A stretch of DNA of 64,000 nucleotides from JAEXZL01 sp049943125 (GTDB lineage: Bacteria; Bacillota; Clostridia; Clostridiales; Clostridiaceae): the NCBI RefSeq assembly GCF_049943125.1, contig NZ_CP188040.1:2976001-3040000 (forward strand), written 5' to 3'. Of the stretch, positions 23,816-32,783 are shown one piece after another. The translations under genes were made by a program, and so were the position numbers. The first letter of the stretch is position 1, and each line of letters begins with the position of its first letter. A model generated the notes under the pieces. The model was not told the origin of the DNA and ran no database searches. It saw nothing but the letters and a program-made list of their open reading frames with translations.

Positions 23816-25543
23816 ATGAATAAACACGCTATATTACATAATACTGATGTGCCTTTTGTTTATGGAATGGATCAAGAGAATCTTAGGGTTATACTAAGAG
23901 TTGCAGCTGGAGATATGGATAGTGTTACAATATATTATAAAGATAGATATGATGGCGAAGCTCCTTATAATACAGCTCCCATGGAAAAATACATAGAAAC
24001 AGAATTCTTTACTTTTTATAGGACAAACATTTCCTTAGAGTATCAAAGATATAGATATTTCTTTGAGCTAAAGGATAAGAATGGAGAGACGGGGTATTAT
24101 TATGAAAGAGGCTTTACAGATAAGAAGCCAGGTGATGCTGGTGCCTTCAACTATCCATATTTAGCCTTAGGAGATTTATATGAAGAGGTAGCCTGGGCTC
24201 AAGAGGCTATTGTTTATCAGTTGTTTCCCGATAGATTTTTCAATGGAAATAAGGAAAATGATCCAGATGGCACTCTTCCTTGGGGGAAAGAGGTATCTAC
24301 CACCACTATGTTCGGTGGGGATCTGCAAGGGATTATAGATAAGCTTGATTATTTAAAAAAGCTGGGAGTGGATATGATATACTTTACTCCTATTTTTGAA
24401 TCAACCTCTAATCATAAATACAATACAAAGGACTATTATAAAATAGATCCTTATTTTGGAGATATAGAAACAGCTAAAAAAATGGTGGATGTGGCTCACG
24501 ATAAGGGAATAAGGATAGTTTTTGATGGGGTGTTTAATCACAGTGGCTCTGACTTTTTTGCTTTTCAGGATGTTATAGAAAAAGGAGAAAAGTCTAGGTA
24601 CAAGGATTGGTATTTTATAAATAGCTTTCCAATAGATCTGGAGAAACCAAACTATATAACCTTTGGCTTTGGAGAAGGATATATGCCTAAGCTCAATACA
24701 AAGAATCCTGAGGTTGTGGATTATTTCGTGGAGGTAGGAAAGTACTGGATTAAGGAAGTGGGAATTGATGGTTGGCGATTAGATGTATGTGATGAAATAG
24801 ACCATAAATTCTTAAGAGCCTTTAGAGAAGGAGTAAAAAAGGTATATAAGGACGCTTTTATTATTGGTGAAATACAGCATGAGGGTGCTGCCTTTTTAAG
24901 AGGAGATCAGTTGGACAGTACTATGAACTATCCCTTCCGAGATGTATGCCTAGAGTTTTTTGCTAAAAGAAATATCACTGCAGATAAAGCCATTGACATC
25001 CTAGAGAATTATAGAAGCTTATATCATGAAAAGATAAATAAACAGCTTCTAAATCTTATCGACAGCCATGATACCCCAAGATTTATTACAGAAAGCATGG
25101 GGAGAAAGGATAGCTTGAAGCTGGCTGCAGCTCTTCAGTATACTTATATTGGTATTCCTTATATTTATTATGGAACTGAAGTGGGGATGAAAGGGACAAA
25201 TGATCCTTATTCCAGAAGATGCATGGTGTGGGATGAAGCTAAACAGGACAATGATCTGCTATCCTATTATAAAAAGCTCAATAAAATAAGGAAAGAAAAT
25301 AAAGCCCTTGTGCATGGTGAGTTCAAGGTGGTAGAAGCTAGAGATATGGTACTTTCCTTCATAAGAGGGTATCAAGAGGAAAGACTTCTTGTAGTTATAA
25401 ATAATTCTCAAGAAGAGGAAAAGCTAGTAGTTCCATATTCCCTGGAAGAGGAGCTATTAACCAATGAAGTAATAGGTGCTGATACTAGAGAAATCTTTAT
25501 GGAACCTATGACCTTCAAGATATTCAAATTAACAAAAGAATAA
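23816..25543 (+). CDS. GH13 neopullulanase / cyclomaltodextrinase-type amylase
   Basis: This 575-residue cytoplasmic alpha-amylase-family enzyme degrades maltodextrins. An N-terminal beta domain (about residues 1-120) typical of the neopullulanase-maltogenic amylase group precedes the barrel. GH13 motifs are DGVFNHSG, DGWRLDVCDE with nucleophile D323, GEIQHEG with acid E352, and DSHDTPR with D419. An in-frame ATG 66 bases upstream lacks a ribosome binding site. The ATG at 23816 has AAAGGAGG and is preferred. It complements pullulanase by cutting alpha-1,4 links. Transglycosylation is common in the group, so the exact products are uncertain. Confidence 0.9.
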   Translation: MNKHAILHNTDVPFVYGMDQENLRVILRVAAGDMDSVTIYYKDRYDGEAPYNTAPMEKYIETEFFTFYRTNISLEYQRYRYFFELKDKNGETGYYYERGFTDKKPGDAGAFNYPYLALGDLYEEVAWAQEAIVYQLFPDRFFNGNKENDPDGTLPWGKEVSTTTMFGGDLQGIIDKLDYLKKLGVDMIYFTPIFESTSNHKYNTKDYYKIDPYFGDIETAKKMVDVAHDKGIRIVFDGVFNHSGSDFFAFQDVIEKGEKSRYKDWYFINSFPIDLEKPNYITFGFGEGYMPKLNTKNPEVVDYFVEVGKYWIKEVGIDGWRLDVCDEIDHKFLRAFREGVKKVYKDAFIIGEIQHEGAAFLRGDQLDSTMNYPFRDVCLEFFAKRNITADKAIDILENYRSLYHEKINKQLLNLIDSHDTPRFITESMGRKDSLKLAAALQYTYIGIPYIYYGTEVGMKGTNDPYSRRCMVWDEAKQDNDLLSYYKKLNKIRKENKALVHGEFKVVEARDMVLSFIRGYQEERLLVVINNSQEEEKLVVPYSLEEELLTNEVIGADTREIFMEPMTFKIFKLTKE

Positions 25544-25548
25544 TTAAA

Positions 25549-25584
25549 AAAGAGAGCTATTATAATTTAAATATAGCTCTCTTT
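25549..25584 (+). terminator. Terminator after the amylase gene
   Basis: AAAGAGAGCTAT and ATAGCTCTCTTT form a 12-bp stem. Confidence 0.8.
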
Positions 25585-25649
25585 AGTGTTTTGTGTAACA
25601 TAGCCTCTGTGTTTTCATATTATATAGTAGAACTACGGAGGTGAAAGAG

Positions 25650-26096
25650 ATGAACTTTGACATAGAGGAACTAAATGAGGTAAAGAGAGGAAATAACTGT
25701 TATTTCAATGGAGCTATTAAGGTTTTTTCTTTTTTATGGGTGAGAGATACTTTAACACCTCAGCCTGATATAAGGATATTCCTTTTTAAAGAAGGCTGTA
25801 AGAAACCTATTAGAGAAGGCAGGACAGATCGCTGTGGTGAGCTAACTTTCCAGGGACTTGAAAGAGGTATATACCATGTAGTTGCAGATGTGGACGAAAG
25901 AAATTATTTATCTCCTATATATAAACCAAGCTCTAGAGTTAGAATTTCTTCAGGAGATGTAGTAGAGGAGATCGCTGTTATTAATAGATTCAGAGAAAGA
26001 AAACCTAGGCCACAGCATCACTGCAATAATAATATAATAGATGACAACCTGCTAATTATAATTTTGTTGCTATTCTTATGCGGTTGTTGGTGGTAA
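25650..26096 (+). CDS. Hypothetical protein with prealbumin-like fold and hydrophobic tail
   Basis: The 148-residue product has a central beta-rich segment that looks like a Cna-B or transthyretin-type domain (about residues 20-110). The pattern is IRIFLFKEG, then GRTDRCGELTFQGLERGIYHVVADV. A basic linker (RERKPRPQHH) leads to a C-terminal hydrophobic run ending in CGCWW. GGAGGTG precedes the ATG at 25650. A GTG at 25641 within that site is rejected. The hydrophobic cysteine-tryptophan tail recalls short sporulation-associated membrane proteins, so a spore role is possible. I do not recognise an established family. Confidence 0.6.
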   Translation: MNFDIEELNEVKRGNNCYFNGAIKVFSFLWVRDTLTPQPDIRIFLFKEGCKKPIREGRTDRCGELTFQGLERGIYHVVADVDERNYLSPIYKPSSRVRISSGDVVEEIAVINRFRERKPRPQHHCNNNIIDDNLLIIILLLFLCGCWW

Positions 26097-26101
26097 AATA
26101 T

Positions 26102-26130
26102 ACAGGAAGGAGCAATCCTTCCTGTTTTTT
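26102..26130 (+). terminator. Terminator before dut
   Basis: ACAGGAAGG and CCTTCCTGT form a 9-bp stem with loop AGCAAT followed by TTTTTT. Confidence 0.85.
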
Positions 26131-26185
26131 GTGTTCATGAGTTATTTTCATGAACAGTAAAGCTACTAGGAAAGGGAGTATTAAA

Positions 26186-26620
26186 TTGGAAAACATAAGA
26201 ATTAAGTATTTTTCAGATAAGCTTGAAAGGCTCAGATACATAGATGGAAAGTCCGATTGGATCGATTTAAGAGCAGCAGAGACAGTTGTGCTTAAAAAAG
26301 GTGAATACAGGTTAATTCCTTTAGGCGTTGCCATGGTTCTCCCATCAGGCTATGAAGCACATGTGGTTCCTAGGAGCTCTACCTTTAAAAACTTTGGTAT
26401 AATACAAACTAACTCTCAAGGAGTTATTGATAATTCTTATTCTGGTACCAATGATCAGTGGTATGTACCTGTATATGCTCTTAGAGATACAAAAATTGAA
26501 TTTAATGATCGTATCTGTCAATTTAGAATTGTAGAAAACCAGCCTAAGCTTAACTTTGTTGAATGTGAGGAGCTTGAAGACATAGATCGAGGAGGCTTCG
26601 GCACAACAGGAAAAAAATAA
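26186..26620 (+). CDS. dut: dUTP diphosphatase
   Basis: This trimeric dUTPase hydrolyses dUTP to dUMP and keeps uracil out of DNA. All five family motifs are present: DLRA, PRSSTFKNFGI, GVIDNSYSG with the catalytic aspartate, RICQFRI and RGGFGTTG. An ATG at 26150 would add 12 residues but has no ribosome binding site and lies close after a terminator. A TTG at 26186 follows GGGAG at six bases and starts at the expected point for the family, giving 144 residues. TTG starts occur elsewhere in this window. The gene stands alone between terminators. Confidence 0.93.
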   Translation: MENIRIKYFSDKLERLRYIDGKSDWIDLRAAETVVLKKGEYRLIPLGVAMVLPSGYEAHVVPRSSTFKNFGIIQTNSQGVIDNSYSGTNDQWYVPVYALRDTKIEFNDRICQFRIVENQPKLNFVECEELEDIDRGGFGTTGKK

Positions 26621-26630
26621 AATATTATAG

Positions 26631-26670
26631 ATAGGACATTCTTCTTTCATTAGCAGGATGTCCTATTTTT
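26631..26670 (+). terminator. Terminator after dut
   Basis: ATAGGACAT and ATGTCCTAT form a 9-bp stem with a long loop followed by TTTTT. Confidence 0.75.
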
Positions 26671-26792
26671 ATGCAATTTAGAGGTATAAGAATATATTCA
26701 TTTGAAAATATCCTAATATTATACATTTTATCATTGATCTATTAGTATATTGTATAAATACTTACTTAGCCTTAAGAAAATAGGAGGGAAGG

Positions 26793-27944
26793 ATGATAAT
26801 TGGGATTTACTTTTATAATTATTATGACATGATATACACAGCCAGAAAGCTTAAGGACATAGGCTTAAGGTGTAGAATTGATTTAGGCTTAACCAGTGAG
26901 CAGTGTGGTGATTATAATTTTATTCTTAGGCTCTTTGATAAAAATATTGGTCTTATAGAAAACAGTGACCATGAGGTAAGGATACTATATTCAGGTAAAG
27001 AATTATTAAGTTCTACTAAAGCCTTGAAAATTGTTAAGGATATTAAGAAGGATAAGGATAAGGTGCTTTTTTTTGTAGGAGATAGAAGAAGAAAACTCTC
27101 TGTTTTTGGTGGCTATTTAATTTCCTTATCCTCAAAAGGCGAAGGCTATGATTATCTGTATTTACCAGAATATTTGAGAGAAATATGGAAGAAGGAAGAG
27201 ATAATACTGATTAGTAAGAAAGATGCTATATTGAATCCTCAGAGTCAGGTGATAATTTTTGATTGTCAATGCAGGAAGGATATACAGAGGTTTCTTACGG
27301 AATATGATATATCACTGAAAGATAATATTTTTGTTGGGGGCATTGATCTTATAGAGGCTTTATATACTTTTATAAAGGGAAATCCAAGGAGCTTAGGTAA
27401 TTATATGATTATTTCTTCTTCTAAGAATCCAGAGGAACTCTCCCTCCTGGGGGAGATTGTACACAGTGGTAATGTAGAAAGCTACTGTTTAAATCCCTAT
27501 ACCCTATTAGTAAATCCAAAGGAGGAAAAGGATAGGGCAATAAGCTTTTTAACACATAAGCAGGAAAAAAAGAATATTTGTTTATCCACGGCAAATAATC
27601 CTGAGGATGTTATTAATCTTACTGAACTAGCAATAATGCTGAATATTTCTGTAGAGGAGGTTAAGCAAAGAATTGATAGGGAGCTGATTGAAACAGCCAC
27701 TATCCTTGTAAATTTCTATGAAGGAATAAAAACTATAGTTTCTTTTAAGCCAGTAACTGCTTTTTCCTTGGCAAAAGCACTTGGTTTCGGGGCATTAGAG
27801 TACAATAAGGAGATAACAGCTAAATGGACATGTCTCACAGGAGAAGTAGAAGAGAGAGAAATTGACTTTTTGATTAATCTAGAAGCTGGGCAAGAGGAAA
27901 CATCCCTCCATGAACTATTAACAAAGTATTATTTTATGTCGTAA
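26793..27944 (+). CDS. Divergent four-carbon-acid-sugar-kinase-like protein
   Basis: The 383-residue product has no signal peptide. Its layout resembles the OtnK/DUF1537 kinase family. The parallels are an N-terminal GIYFYNYYDMIYTARKLKDIGLR where active members read ADDLTGA, a middle IIFDCQCRKDIQRFL like the VVDAxTxxDL motif, FVGGIDLIEALY like GSAGLAEAL, and ISSSKNPEELSLL like GSxSxxTxxQL. The C-terminal ALGFGALEYNKEI occupies the position following GGDT. Both the ADDLTGA and GGDT nucleotide-binding motifs are missing, so kinase activity is doubtful. AGGAGGGAAGG precedes the ATG. The match is by eye and tentative. No partner genes adjoin it. Confidence 0.45.
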   Translation: MIIGIYFYNYYDMIYTARKLKDIGLRCRIDLGLTSEQCGDYNFILRLFDKNIGLIENSDHEVRILYSGKELLSSTKALKIVKDIKKDKDKVLFFVGDRRRKLSVFGGYLISLSSKGEGYDYLYLPEYLREIWKKEEIILISKKDAILNPQSQVIIFDCQCRKDIQRFLTEYDISLKDNIFVGGIDLIEALYTFIKGNPRSLGNYMIISSSKNPEELSLLGEIVHSGNVESYCLNPYTLLVNPKEEKDRAISFLTHKQEKKNICLSTANNPEDVINLTELAIMLNISVEEVKQRIDRELIETATILVNFYEGIKTIVSFKPVTAFSLAKALGFGALEYNKEITAKWTCLTGEVEEREIDFLINLEAGQEETSLHELLTKYYFMS

Positions 27945-28124
27945 ATAAGTATTAATTGTTAATAATCTGTGTAGTTAATATTGTAAATATTGTAATTAAT
28001 TTACTCAATGTGTATAATCAAGCTATAGGATAAAGTTTTTACTAAATCTTAAAGTAATCAATAAGAAATGCTAATTAGACAAGGGTGTTGAATTAATAAT
28101 TATGTTTTTGGGAGGTTCATCATT

Positions 28125-28634
28125 ATGTATACACAGCTTATGGAATTATCATTAAAAAGAAGATCTATTAGAAAATTTTCTGAAGAAAAGGTTAGTGAGG
28201 AAATAATCAATAAGATTCTTGATATTATAAAGCTTTCACCTACAGCTGGCAACCTTGAGGATTTTAAGGTTACTGTGATAAAGTCTAGGGAAATAAGACA
28301 AGATCTTCAGGAGATAACCTTTGTAGATAGCGCTCCTGTAGTACTAGTATTTAGTGCTTTGCCTGAGATTTCTAGTAAGTACTATGGAAAAAAAGGTGAA
28401 GAGCTATATAGTGTTCAAGATGCTACAATAGCTTGCACTTATGCAATGCTTGCTGTGGAAGCCTTAGGTTTGGTTACTACCTGGGTAGGAAACTTTGATG
28501 TGGAGGAAGTTAAGGGAATAATCGGAGGAGATTCTAAGGAAATTCCTGTGGCTATACTACCTATAGGCTATCCACCATCAAATTTTGATCCTGCTGTAAA
28601 GGAAGAAAAACTACCTGAAATTAAATATCTATAA
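28125..28634 (+). CDS. Nitroreductase family protein
   Basis: This 169-residue FMN-dependent oxidoreductase has the LKRRSIRKFSEEKV opening that binds FMN phosphate, followed by SPTAGN, SVQDATIACTYAMLAVEALGLVTTWVG and AILPIGYPP. The length fits the short clostridial group. The natural substrate is not predictable. GGGAGG lies upstream of the ATG. The gene is preceded by about 180 bases of AT-rich DNA and followed closely by the DUF503 gene. Confidence 0.9.
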   Translation: MYTQLMELSLKRRSIRKFSEEKVSEEIINKILDIIKLSPTAGNLEDFKVTVIKSREIRQDLQEITFVDSAPVVLVFSALPEISSKYYGKKGEELYSVQDATIACTYAMLAVEALGLVTTWVGNFDVEEVKGIIGGDSKEIPVAILPIGYPPSNFDPAVKEEKLPEIKYL

Positions 28635-28700
28635 GGATTATAAGATTCCTTAAGCTTTGATATAATATTAATATAATGAATAGAGCTTTAGGAGGATATT

Positions 28701-28982
28701 ATGATTATAGGTACATTAGAGGTTAAGCTTATGGTTCCTTGGTCACACAGCCTTAAGGAAAAAAGAATGGTCTTAAGGAGCATCACCGAAAGAATCAAAA
28801 ACAAGTTCAATGTATCCGTGGCAGAGATTGAGGATCAAGATCTTCACCAAAGCATAGTGCTGGGAATAGCCTGTGTAAGTAATGAAACCTCACATGCCAA
28901 CAGTGTTCTTCAGAGGGTTCTTGATTATATTGAAGGTAATTGTGAGGCTGAAGTGATTGATAGCATAATAGAAATTATATAA
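28701..28982 (+). CDS. DUF503 family protein (YlxP-like)
   Basis: This 93-residue protein matches the DUF503 family: MIIGTLEVKLMVPWSHSLKEKR at the start and FNVSVAEIEDQDLHQ in the middle. In many Firmicutes the gene (ylxP) lies in the nusA-infB-rbfA operon. Here it stands apart, after a nitroreductase gene. AGGAGGA precedes the ATG. A link to ribosome maturation is suggested by the usual context only. Confidence 0.88.
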   Translation: MIIGTLEVKLMVPWSHSLKEKRMVLRSITERIKNKFNVSVAEIEDQDLHQSIVLGIACVSNETSHANSVLQRVLDYIEGNCEAEVIDSIIEII

Positions 28983-28985
28983 TAG

Positions 28986-29019
28986 TGCGGCGAAGCTACT
29001 GCTTCGCCGCAATTTTTTT
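28986..29019. terminator. Bidirectional terminator after DUF503
   Basis: TGCGGCGAAGC and GCTTCGCCGCA form a perfect 11-bp GC-rich stem over TACT and are followed by a T run. Confidence 0.9.
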
Positions 29020-30127
29020 ATTCCAGGTTTTCATATAGCTCGATATATTCCTCTACAGTACCGATTTTTGCAGGCTTCATTTTGCTGATGATGTGACTGC
29101 GTACTTCTCTACTGCCGCAGATATATGCAAGGACATCGCTGATTTCTTTAGTTTTTTCTAAATGACAGGTTACTGCTGTATCTCTAAGTACATCAAGATT
29201 TACTTCTGTGGAAAGGCAAATAACAGGTGTGAGGCAGGCTGAGGCTTCAACGAGGCTTAAAGGATAGCCATCATATTCTGATAGGCTTATGGTGCAGCGA
29301 GCTCTATTATAAAAATATACCATATCCTCCTTAGGTACAATACCAGTAAATATTACCCTATCATTTAAGGAAAGCTTTGAAATAAGCGCCAGGAGCTCTT
29401 TATAATATTCGTCTTTTTTACCATCTATGGAGCCTGAGATTATAAGATTAACCTTTGGATTTCTATTAGCTACTATTTTGAATATCTTAATTAGCTCTGA
29501 TAGATTTTTGCTTCTATGAATATTACCAGAGTAGTAAATGAAATCTTCAAAAATACCATACTTCTCAGCAAGGAGATCTCTGCATATACCGGGGGCAAGG
29601 GGCTTCATTTCTTTAGATAGCAGTGGATAGATTACTGCTATTTTTTCTGAAGGAATGTCTAATATTCTCATGAGCTCTTTCTGTATGAAGGGGGATACAG
29701 CAATGATCTTGTCGGATTTTTCTAAGACCCGTGGCAATGATTTATGAAACTTTTTATAATAGCTGCTGTCCACCATTTCCTTATGCTCTAGAGGATAAAG
29801 GGAGTGAATTGTTGATACATAGCTGCAAACTTTCTCCTCAGGTAAGCTAAAGCCATTATTTAGGGAATGGAAGACATTAATATTTTCTTCCCTAAGGTAA
29901 GCTTCAAGAGCTTCATAATTATTATTTATCCTATCTAAGAAGATATTGGGAGTAATACACCAGGAGCTTGGTTTAAAAGGTAAGCTTTCTCTACTGCCTT
30001 CAATTATTCCATGGATAACTGAAGGGTATTCTGTTTTAGAAAGCTGTCTGGTGAGCTCTGAGCTATAAGAAGCTATAAAGGTGCCGGGAAGATTTAATAT
30101 TCCATAGGAATCTAAGCATATATTCAT
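29018..30127 (-). CDS. Family 4-type glycosyltransferase
   Basis: This 369-residue GT-B fold enzyme transfers a sugar from a nucleotide donor. The N-lobe contains HSLNNGFSLPEE and the C-lobe carries YYSGNIHRSKNLSELI, DRVIFTGIVPKEDMVYFYNRA, and the donor-site glutamates in SLSEYDGYPLSLVEASAC, which stands for the usual E-x7-E motif. No signal peptide is seen. AGGAGG precedes the start. It sits nine bases downstream of the 163-residue gene, so the two form an operon. The neighbouring SPOCS-domain gene and the coat-cluster glycosyltransferases suggest spore-surface glycosylation, which is inference. Confidence 0.85.
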   Translation of the reverse strand: MNICLDSYGILNLPGTFIASYSSELTRQLSKTEYPSVIHGIIEGSRESLPFKPSSWCITPNIFLDRINNNYEALEAYLREENINVFHSLNNGFSLPEEKVCSYVSTIHSLYPLEHKEMVDSSYYKKFHKSLPRVLEKSDKIIAVSPFIQKELMRILDIPSEKIAVIYPLLSKEMKPLAPGICRDLLAEKYGIFEDFIYYSGNIHRSKNLSELIKIFKIVANRNPKVNLIISGSIDGKKDEYYKELLALISKLSLNDRVIFTGIVPKEDMVYFYNRARCTISLSEYDGYPLSLVEASACLTPVICLSTEVNLDVLRDTAVTCHLEKTKEISDVLAYICGSREVRSHIISKMKPAKIGTVEEYIELYENLE

Positions 30128-30136
30128 ACAGGCCTC

Positions 30137-30628
30137 CTAAAGTGATTCTTCATCAGGATTAAAATATCCCATGGTCTCGGTTATATTGTCAAATTTATCG
30201 TTTAAGGTCACAGCTGCTGCATAGTGGGTGTGAATATATACTATGCCATCACTGGTTAAATAGGGGTATAGGTGTAGAGGGTATACACTTATTATGCTTG
30301 GAATTGCTTTTTTATCTAATGTGATTACTGTACTAAAGGGCAGGAGATAATTTTTTTTAATAAAGCTTCCTTCTTCACTGGTATAGCTAAGAATTAGAAT
30401 CTTTTCACCATCAAGGAATAATAGCTTCTGGAAAGGAAGGTATATCTCTCTCTGAGAAGTGATGGAAAGACTTATTTCAACCTTAGCTATAGAGAGTATT
30501 CCTTCCGCATCCAACCCATGATGTATATGTTCTCTGTCATTAAAATACGATAAATTGGTAAGGGGAAGGTTAGAAAGCTCCTTTTCCTCTGATAAGCCGA
30601 GAATATCTACGGTAGTATTTTTTTTCAT
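30137..30628 (-). CDS. Hypothetical protein in operon with a glycosyltransferase
   Basis: The 163-residue soluble protein is rich in beta-strand-like alternation (VEISLSITSQREIYLPFQKLLFL, VITLDKKAIPSIISVYPLHLYPY) and has no signal peptide or membrane segment. It has an acidic C-terminus. It could be a structural spore surface component related to the SPOCS-type gene upstream, but I see no clear SPOCS signature and do not recognise a family. AGAGGTATCC precedes the ATG. Its only firm context is co-transcription with the glycosyltransferase. Confidence 0.6.
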   Translation of the reverse strand: MKKNTTVDILGLSEEKELSNLPLTNLSYFNDREHIHHGLDAEGILSIAKVEISLSITSQREIYLPFQKLLFLDGEKILILSYTSEEGSFIKKNYLLPFSTVITLDKKAIPSIISVYPLHLYPYLTSDGIVYIHTHYAAAVTLNDKFDNITETMGYFNPDEESL

Positions 30629-30800
30629 GGATACCTCTGATTGATTTATTTGTTAATTTATATGCTTGAATCATAGGTATATTCACTCTTAAGGAGAAAT
30701 ATTCTATTAGCCTTATTATTTCGTCACAAAAAAAGGGCTTATTAATATAATGCTATTAGAGATAATGTTTTAAAATCTTTTACACTAGGAGGAATATAAA

Positions 30801-31577
30801 GTGGGATACGAATATAAATATAAACCTTGCGGAACAGTTAAAGCTGAAACCTTACCTTTTAGTCCTGGAAGAAATATTGAGCCTAAGGGTATTTGTGGAC
30901 CAGTTACTATAAAAGTGCCTGTTGTACTTGCTGAGAAGGAAGTACAGATAGATGTTGAAGCTATTATAGATATCAAGGATAAGTTTTCTGAAATTAAGAG
31001 AATTAAGAAGAATGTACAGCTAATTCAGTGCAAGCTAATCCCCAATGCAGGAGAGAAAGACTGCGATGGCAAGCCTAAATCAGGTAAGCTATTTATCAAA
31101 GGCTTTGTGGAAAAGAATATTGAATATGCTACAGTAGATGAGTGCGAATATGCCGATGTAAAGAGAGGATCCATTAAGGATGCAACAGCTAAGGTTCCTT
31201 TCCAGACAGTAACTGATGTATGGTTTGAAACTGCTCCAGAATTTAGATTCAGAAGCAGAAGCAAGGAGTTTGATTACTTCCAGAGAGAAGTAGGCTGCAA
31301 GAATGATTGCGAAGAAACATTAGGAAAGCTTCTCTGCGAGACTGGCTACGAGGAAGACATCTACTTTGTAGAAAGACCTTTCTGCGAACTAATTAGTGCA
31401 AAGATATTTGATCTTGATCAGATTAAAGAAGAGAATAAATATCCTAAAAAGAAGGATGAAGACTGCTACGACGATAAGGGCAAGGATAAGGAAGAAGAGT
31501 ATTGCAAGATCATAGAAAAGATGGTAGTTCTCCTTAAGGTTAAGGTTCTTCAGAACCAACAGGTTGAAATAAAATAA
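30801..31577 (+). CDS. SPOCS (DUF3794)-domain spore surface protein, CsxC-like
   Basis: This 258-residue protein contains the beta-rich SPOCS/DUF3794 domain also found in SipL. The pattern is IKVPVVLAEKEVQIDVEAIIDI at about residues 34-55, then GKLFIKGFVEKNIEY and VPFQTVTDVWF. It is unusually rich in cysteine and in charged residues, with a Lys/Asp/Glu-rich stretch near residues 218-240. Cysteine-rich proteins of this kind form the exosporium of some clostridia, and it resembles CsxC as I remember that family. The GTG at 30801 follows AGGAGG. The assignment to the spore surface is inferred from domain and composition. Confidence 0.75.
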   Translation: MGYEYKYKPCGTVKAETLPFSPGRNIEPKGICGPVTIKVPVVLAEKEVQIDVEAIIDIKDKFSEIKRIKKNVQLIQCKLIPNAGEKDCDGKPKSGKLFIKGFVEKNIEYATVDECEYADVKRGSIKDATAKVPFQTVTDVWFETAPEFRFRSRSKEFDYFQREVGCKNDCEETLGKLLCETGYEEDIYFVERPFCELISAKIFDLDQIKEENKYPKKKDEDCYDDKGKDKEEEYCKIIEKMVVLLKVKVLQNQQVEIK

Positions 31578-31599
31578 TTTAATAGTCTAGTAAAAATAT

Positions 31600-31630
31600 G
31601 AGCATAGGATATGGATCCTATGCTCTTTTT
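31600..31630. terminator. Bidirectional terminator, SPOCS gene / apbE
   Basis: GAGCATAGGAT and ATCCTATGCTC form an 11-bp stem between convergent genes, followed by T on both strands. Confidence 0.87.
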
Positions 31631-31636
31631 AAAGGG

Positions 31637-32698
31637 CTATTCTGCTATGGTAAAACTATTATTAGTTATAACAAAGTTATCTTTAAGACCGGAGGTCATG
31701 TAAATATTCTTTTCCTTAGTAACAAATATTGCATCTACATCCTCAATGGTTTCTATAAATTCTATGCCTCCCTGAAGACCCTTAGAAAATACTGAGGTGG
31801 AAAGAGCATCACCATCGATAGACTCATCGCTTATAATGGTAACACCCATGAGTTCATTATCATAGGGATAGCCAGTAAAGGGGTTGAGGAGGTGGTGATA
31901 TTTCTTTCCGTCCTGCTCTAAAAATCTTTCATAGATACCGGAGGTAACCACAGATTTATTTTCTATAGATACATAACCAATTATTTCGCCTCTTGTGTCC
32001 TCTGGGTTCTGAACACCGATTTTCCATGGTCTTCCTTCGGGATTCTCACCAAGGGCTAATATGTTACCACCAAGGTCAATAAGGGCATTTTCAACACCAT
32101 GGGACTTCAAAAGCTCACCGATTACATCAGCGGTATAGCCTTTTGCAATGCTACCTAAGTCCAGCATCATGCCTTCCTCCTGAAGAAAAACTGTACGCTT
32201 ATCTTCGTCAAGGACAACCTTATCATAGCCTATATGGCTGATAGCAGCCTTTATTTCTTCTTCTGTAGGCACCTTTGCCTCAGGGAGCCCAATGCTCCAG
32301 AGCTTCACTAAGGGGCCTATGGTTATGTCAAAGGTTCCCTCTGTTTCTTTAGAGTATTCTAACCCTTTTTTTATATTTGTAAAGGCATCCTCTGATACCT
32401 TAATAGCTTCTTTTCCTGCTGCTTCATTTATTTTATCGATTTCTGTGCCTTCTGCATTTATACTGAGCTCTGCTTCTATAGACTTTACTCTTTCAAAGGC
32501 TTCATCTAAAATTTTTTCATCTTTATGGTCATAAAGGCTAATAGTTATAACTGTTCCCATATAAAATTCCGTTTTCGTGAGGGGGGTATTATCCTTTTCT
32601 TCAGCCTCCTTACTTTCCTTATAGCTACAGCCAGATAGGAGCATTAAAGAAAGAAGAGAAGCAGAAATTACCTTTATGAAAGTGCTTTTTTTGAACAT
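31637..32698 (-). CDS. apbE: FAD:protein FMN transferase (ApbE), lipoprotein
   Basis: The 353-residue extracytoplasmic enzyme attaches FMN from FAD to threonine in target flavoproteins through a phosphodiester bond. The signal peptide ends in LLSGC with the lipid cysteine at residue 24. The flavin transferase fold shows LDLGSIAKGYTADVI, ALIDLGGNILALG and LNPFTGYP near the C-terminus, with the magnesium-binding aspartate region DGDALSTSVF. AGGAGG precedes the ATG. Its evident substrate is the lipoprotein with two flavinylation motifs encoded just upstream. The pair corresponds to fmnB-pplA of the Listeria electron transfer locus. Confidence 0.93.
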   Translation of the reverse strand: MFKKSTFIKVISASLLSLMLLSGCSYKESKEAEEKDNTPLTKTEFYMGTVITISLYDHKDEKILDEAFERVKSIEAELSINAEGTEIDKINEAAGKEAIKVSEDAFTNIKKGLEYSKETEGTFDITIGPLVKLWSIGLPEAKVPTEEEIKAAISHIGYDKVVLDEDKRTVFLQEEGMMLDLGSIAKGYTADVIGELLKSHGVENALIDLGGNILALGENPEGRPWKIGVQNPEDTRGEIIGYVSIENKSVVTSGIYERFLEQDGKKYHHLLNPFTGYPYDNELMGVTIISDESIDGDALSTSVFSKGLQGGIEFIETIEDVDAIFVTKEKNIYMTSGLKDNFVITNNSFTIAE

Positions 32699-32783
32699 GA
32701 TATCCTCCTGTCAAATCATTAGTATGTAGGTATTATATTACAAAAGCTTTTTCTTTACCATAAGGAGGTAATAAAACTTTAAA

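Noticed and set aside
31598..31795. 65-residue plus-strand frame at the end of apbE
   Set aside because: It begins in the shared terminator and overlaps the conserved C-terminus of apbE on the opposite strand.
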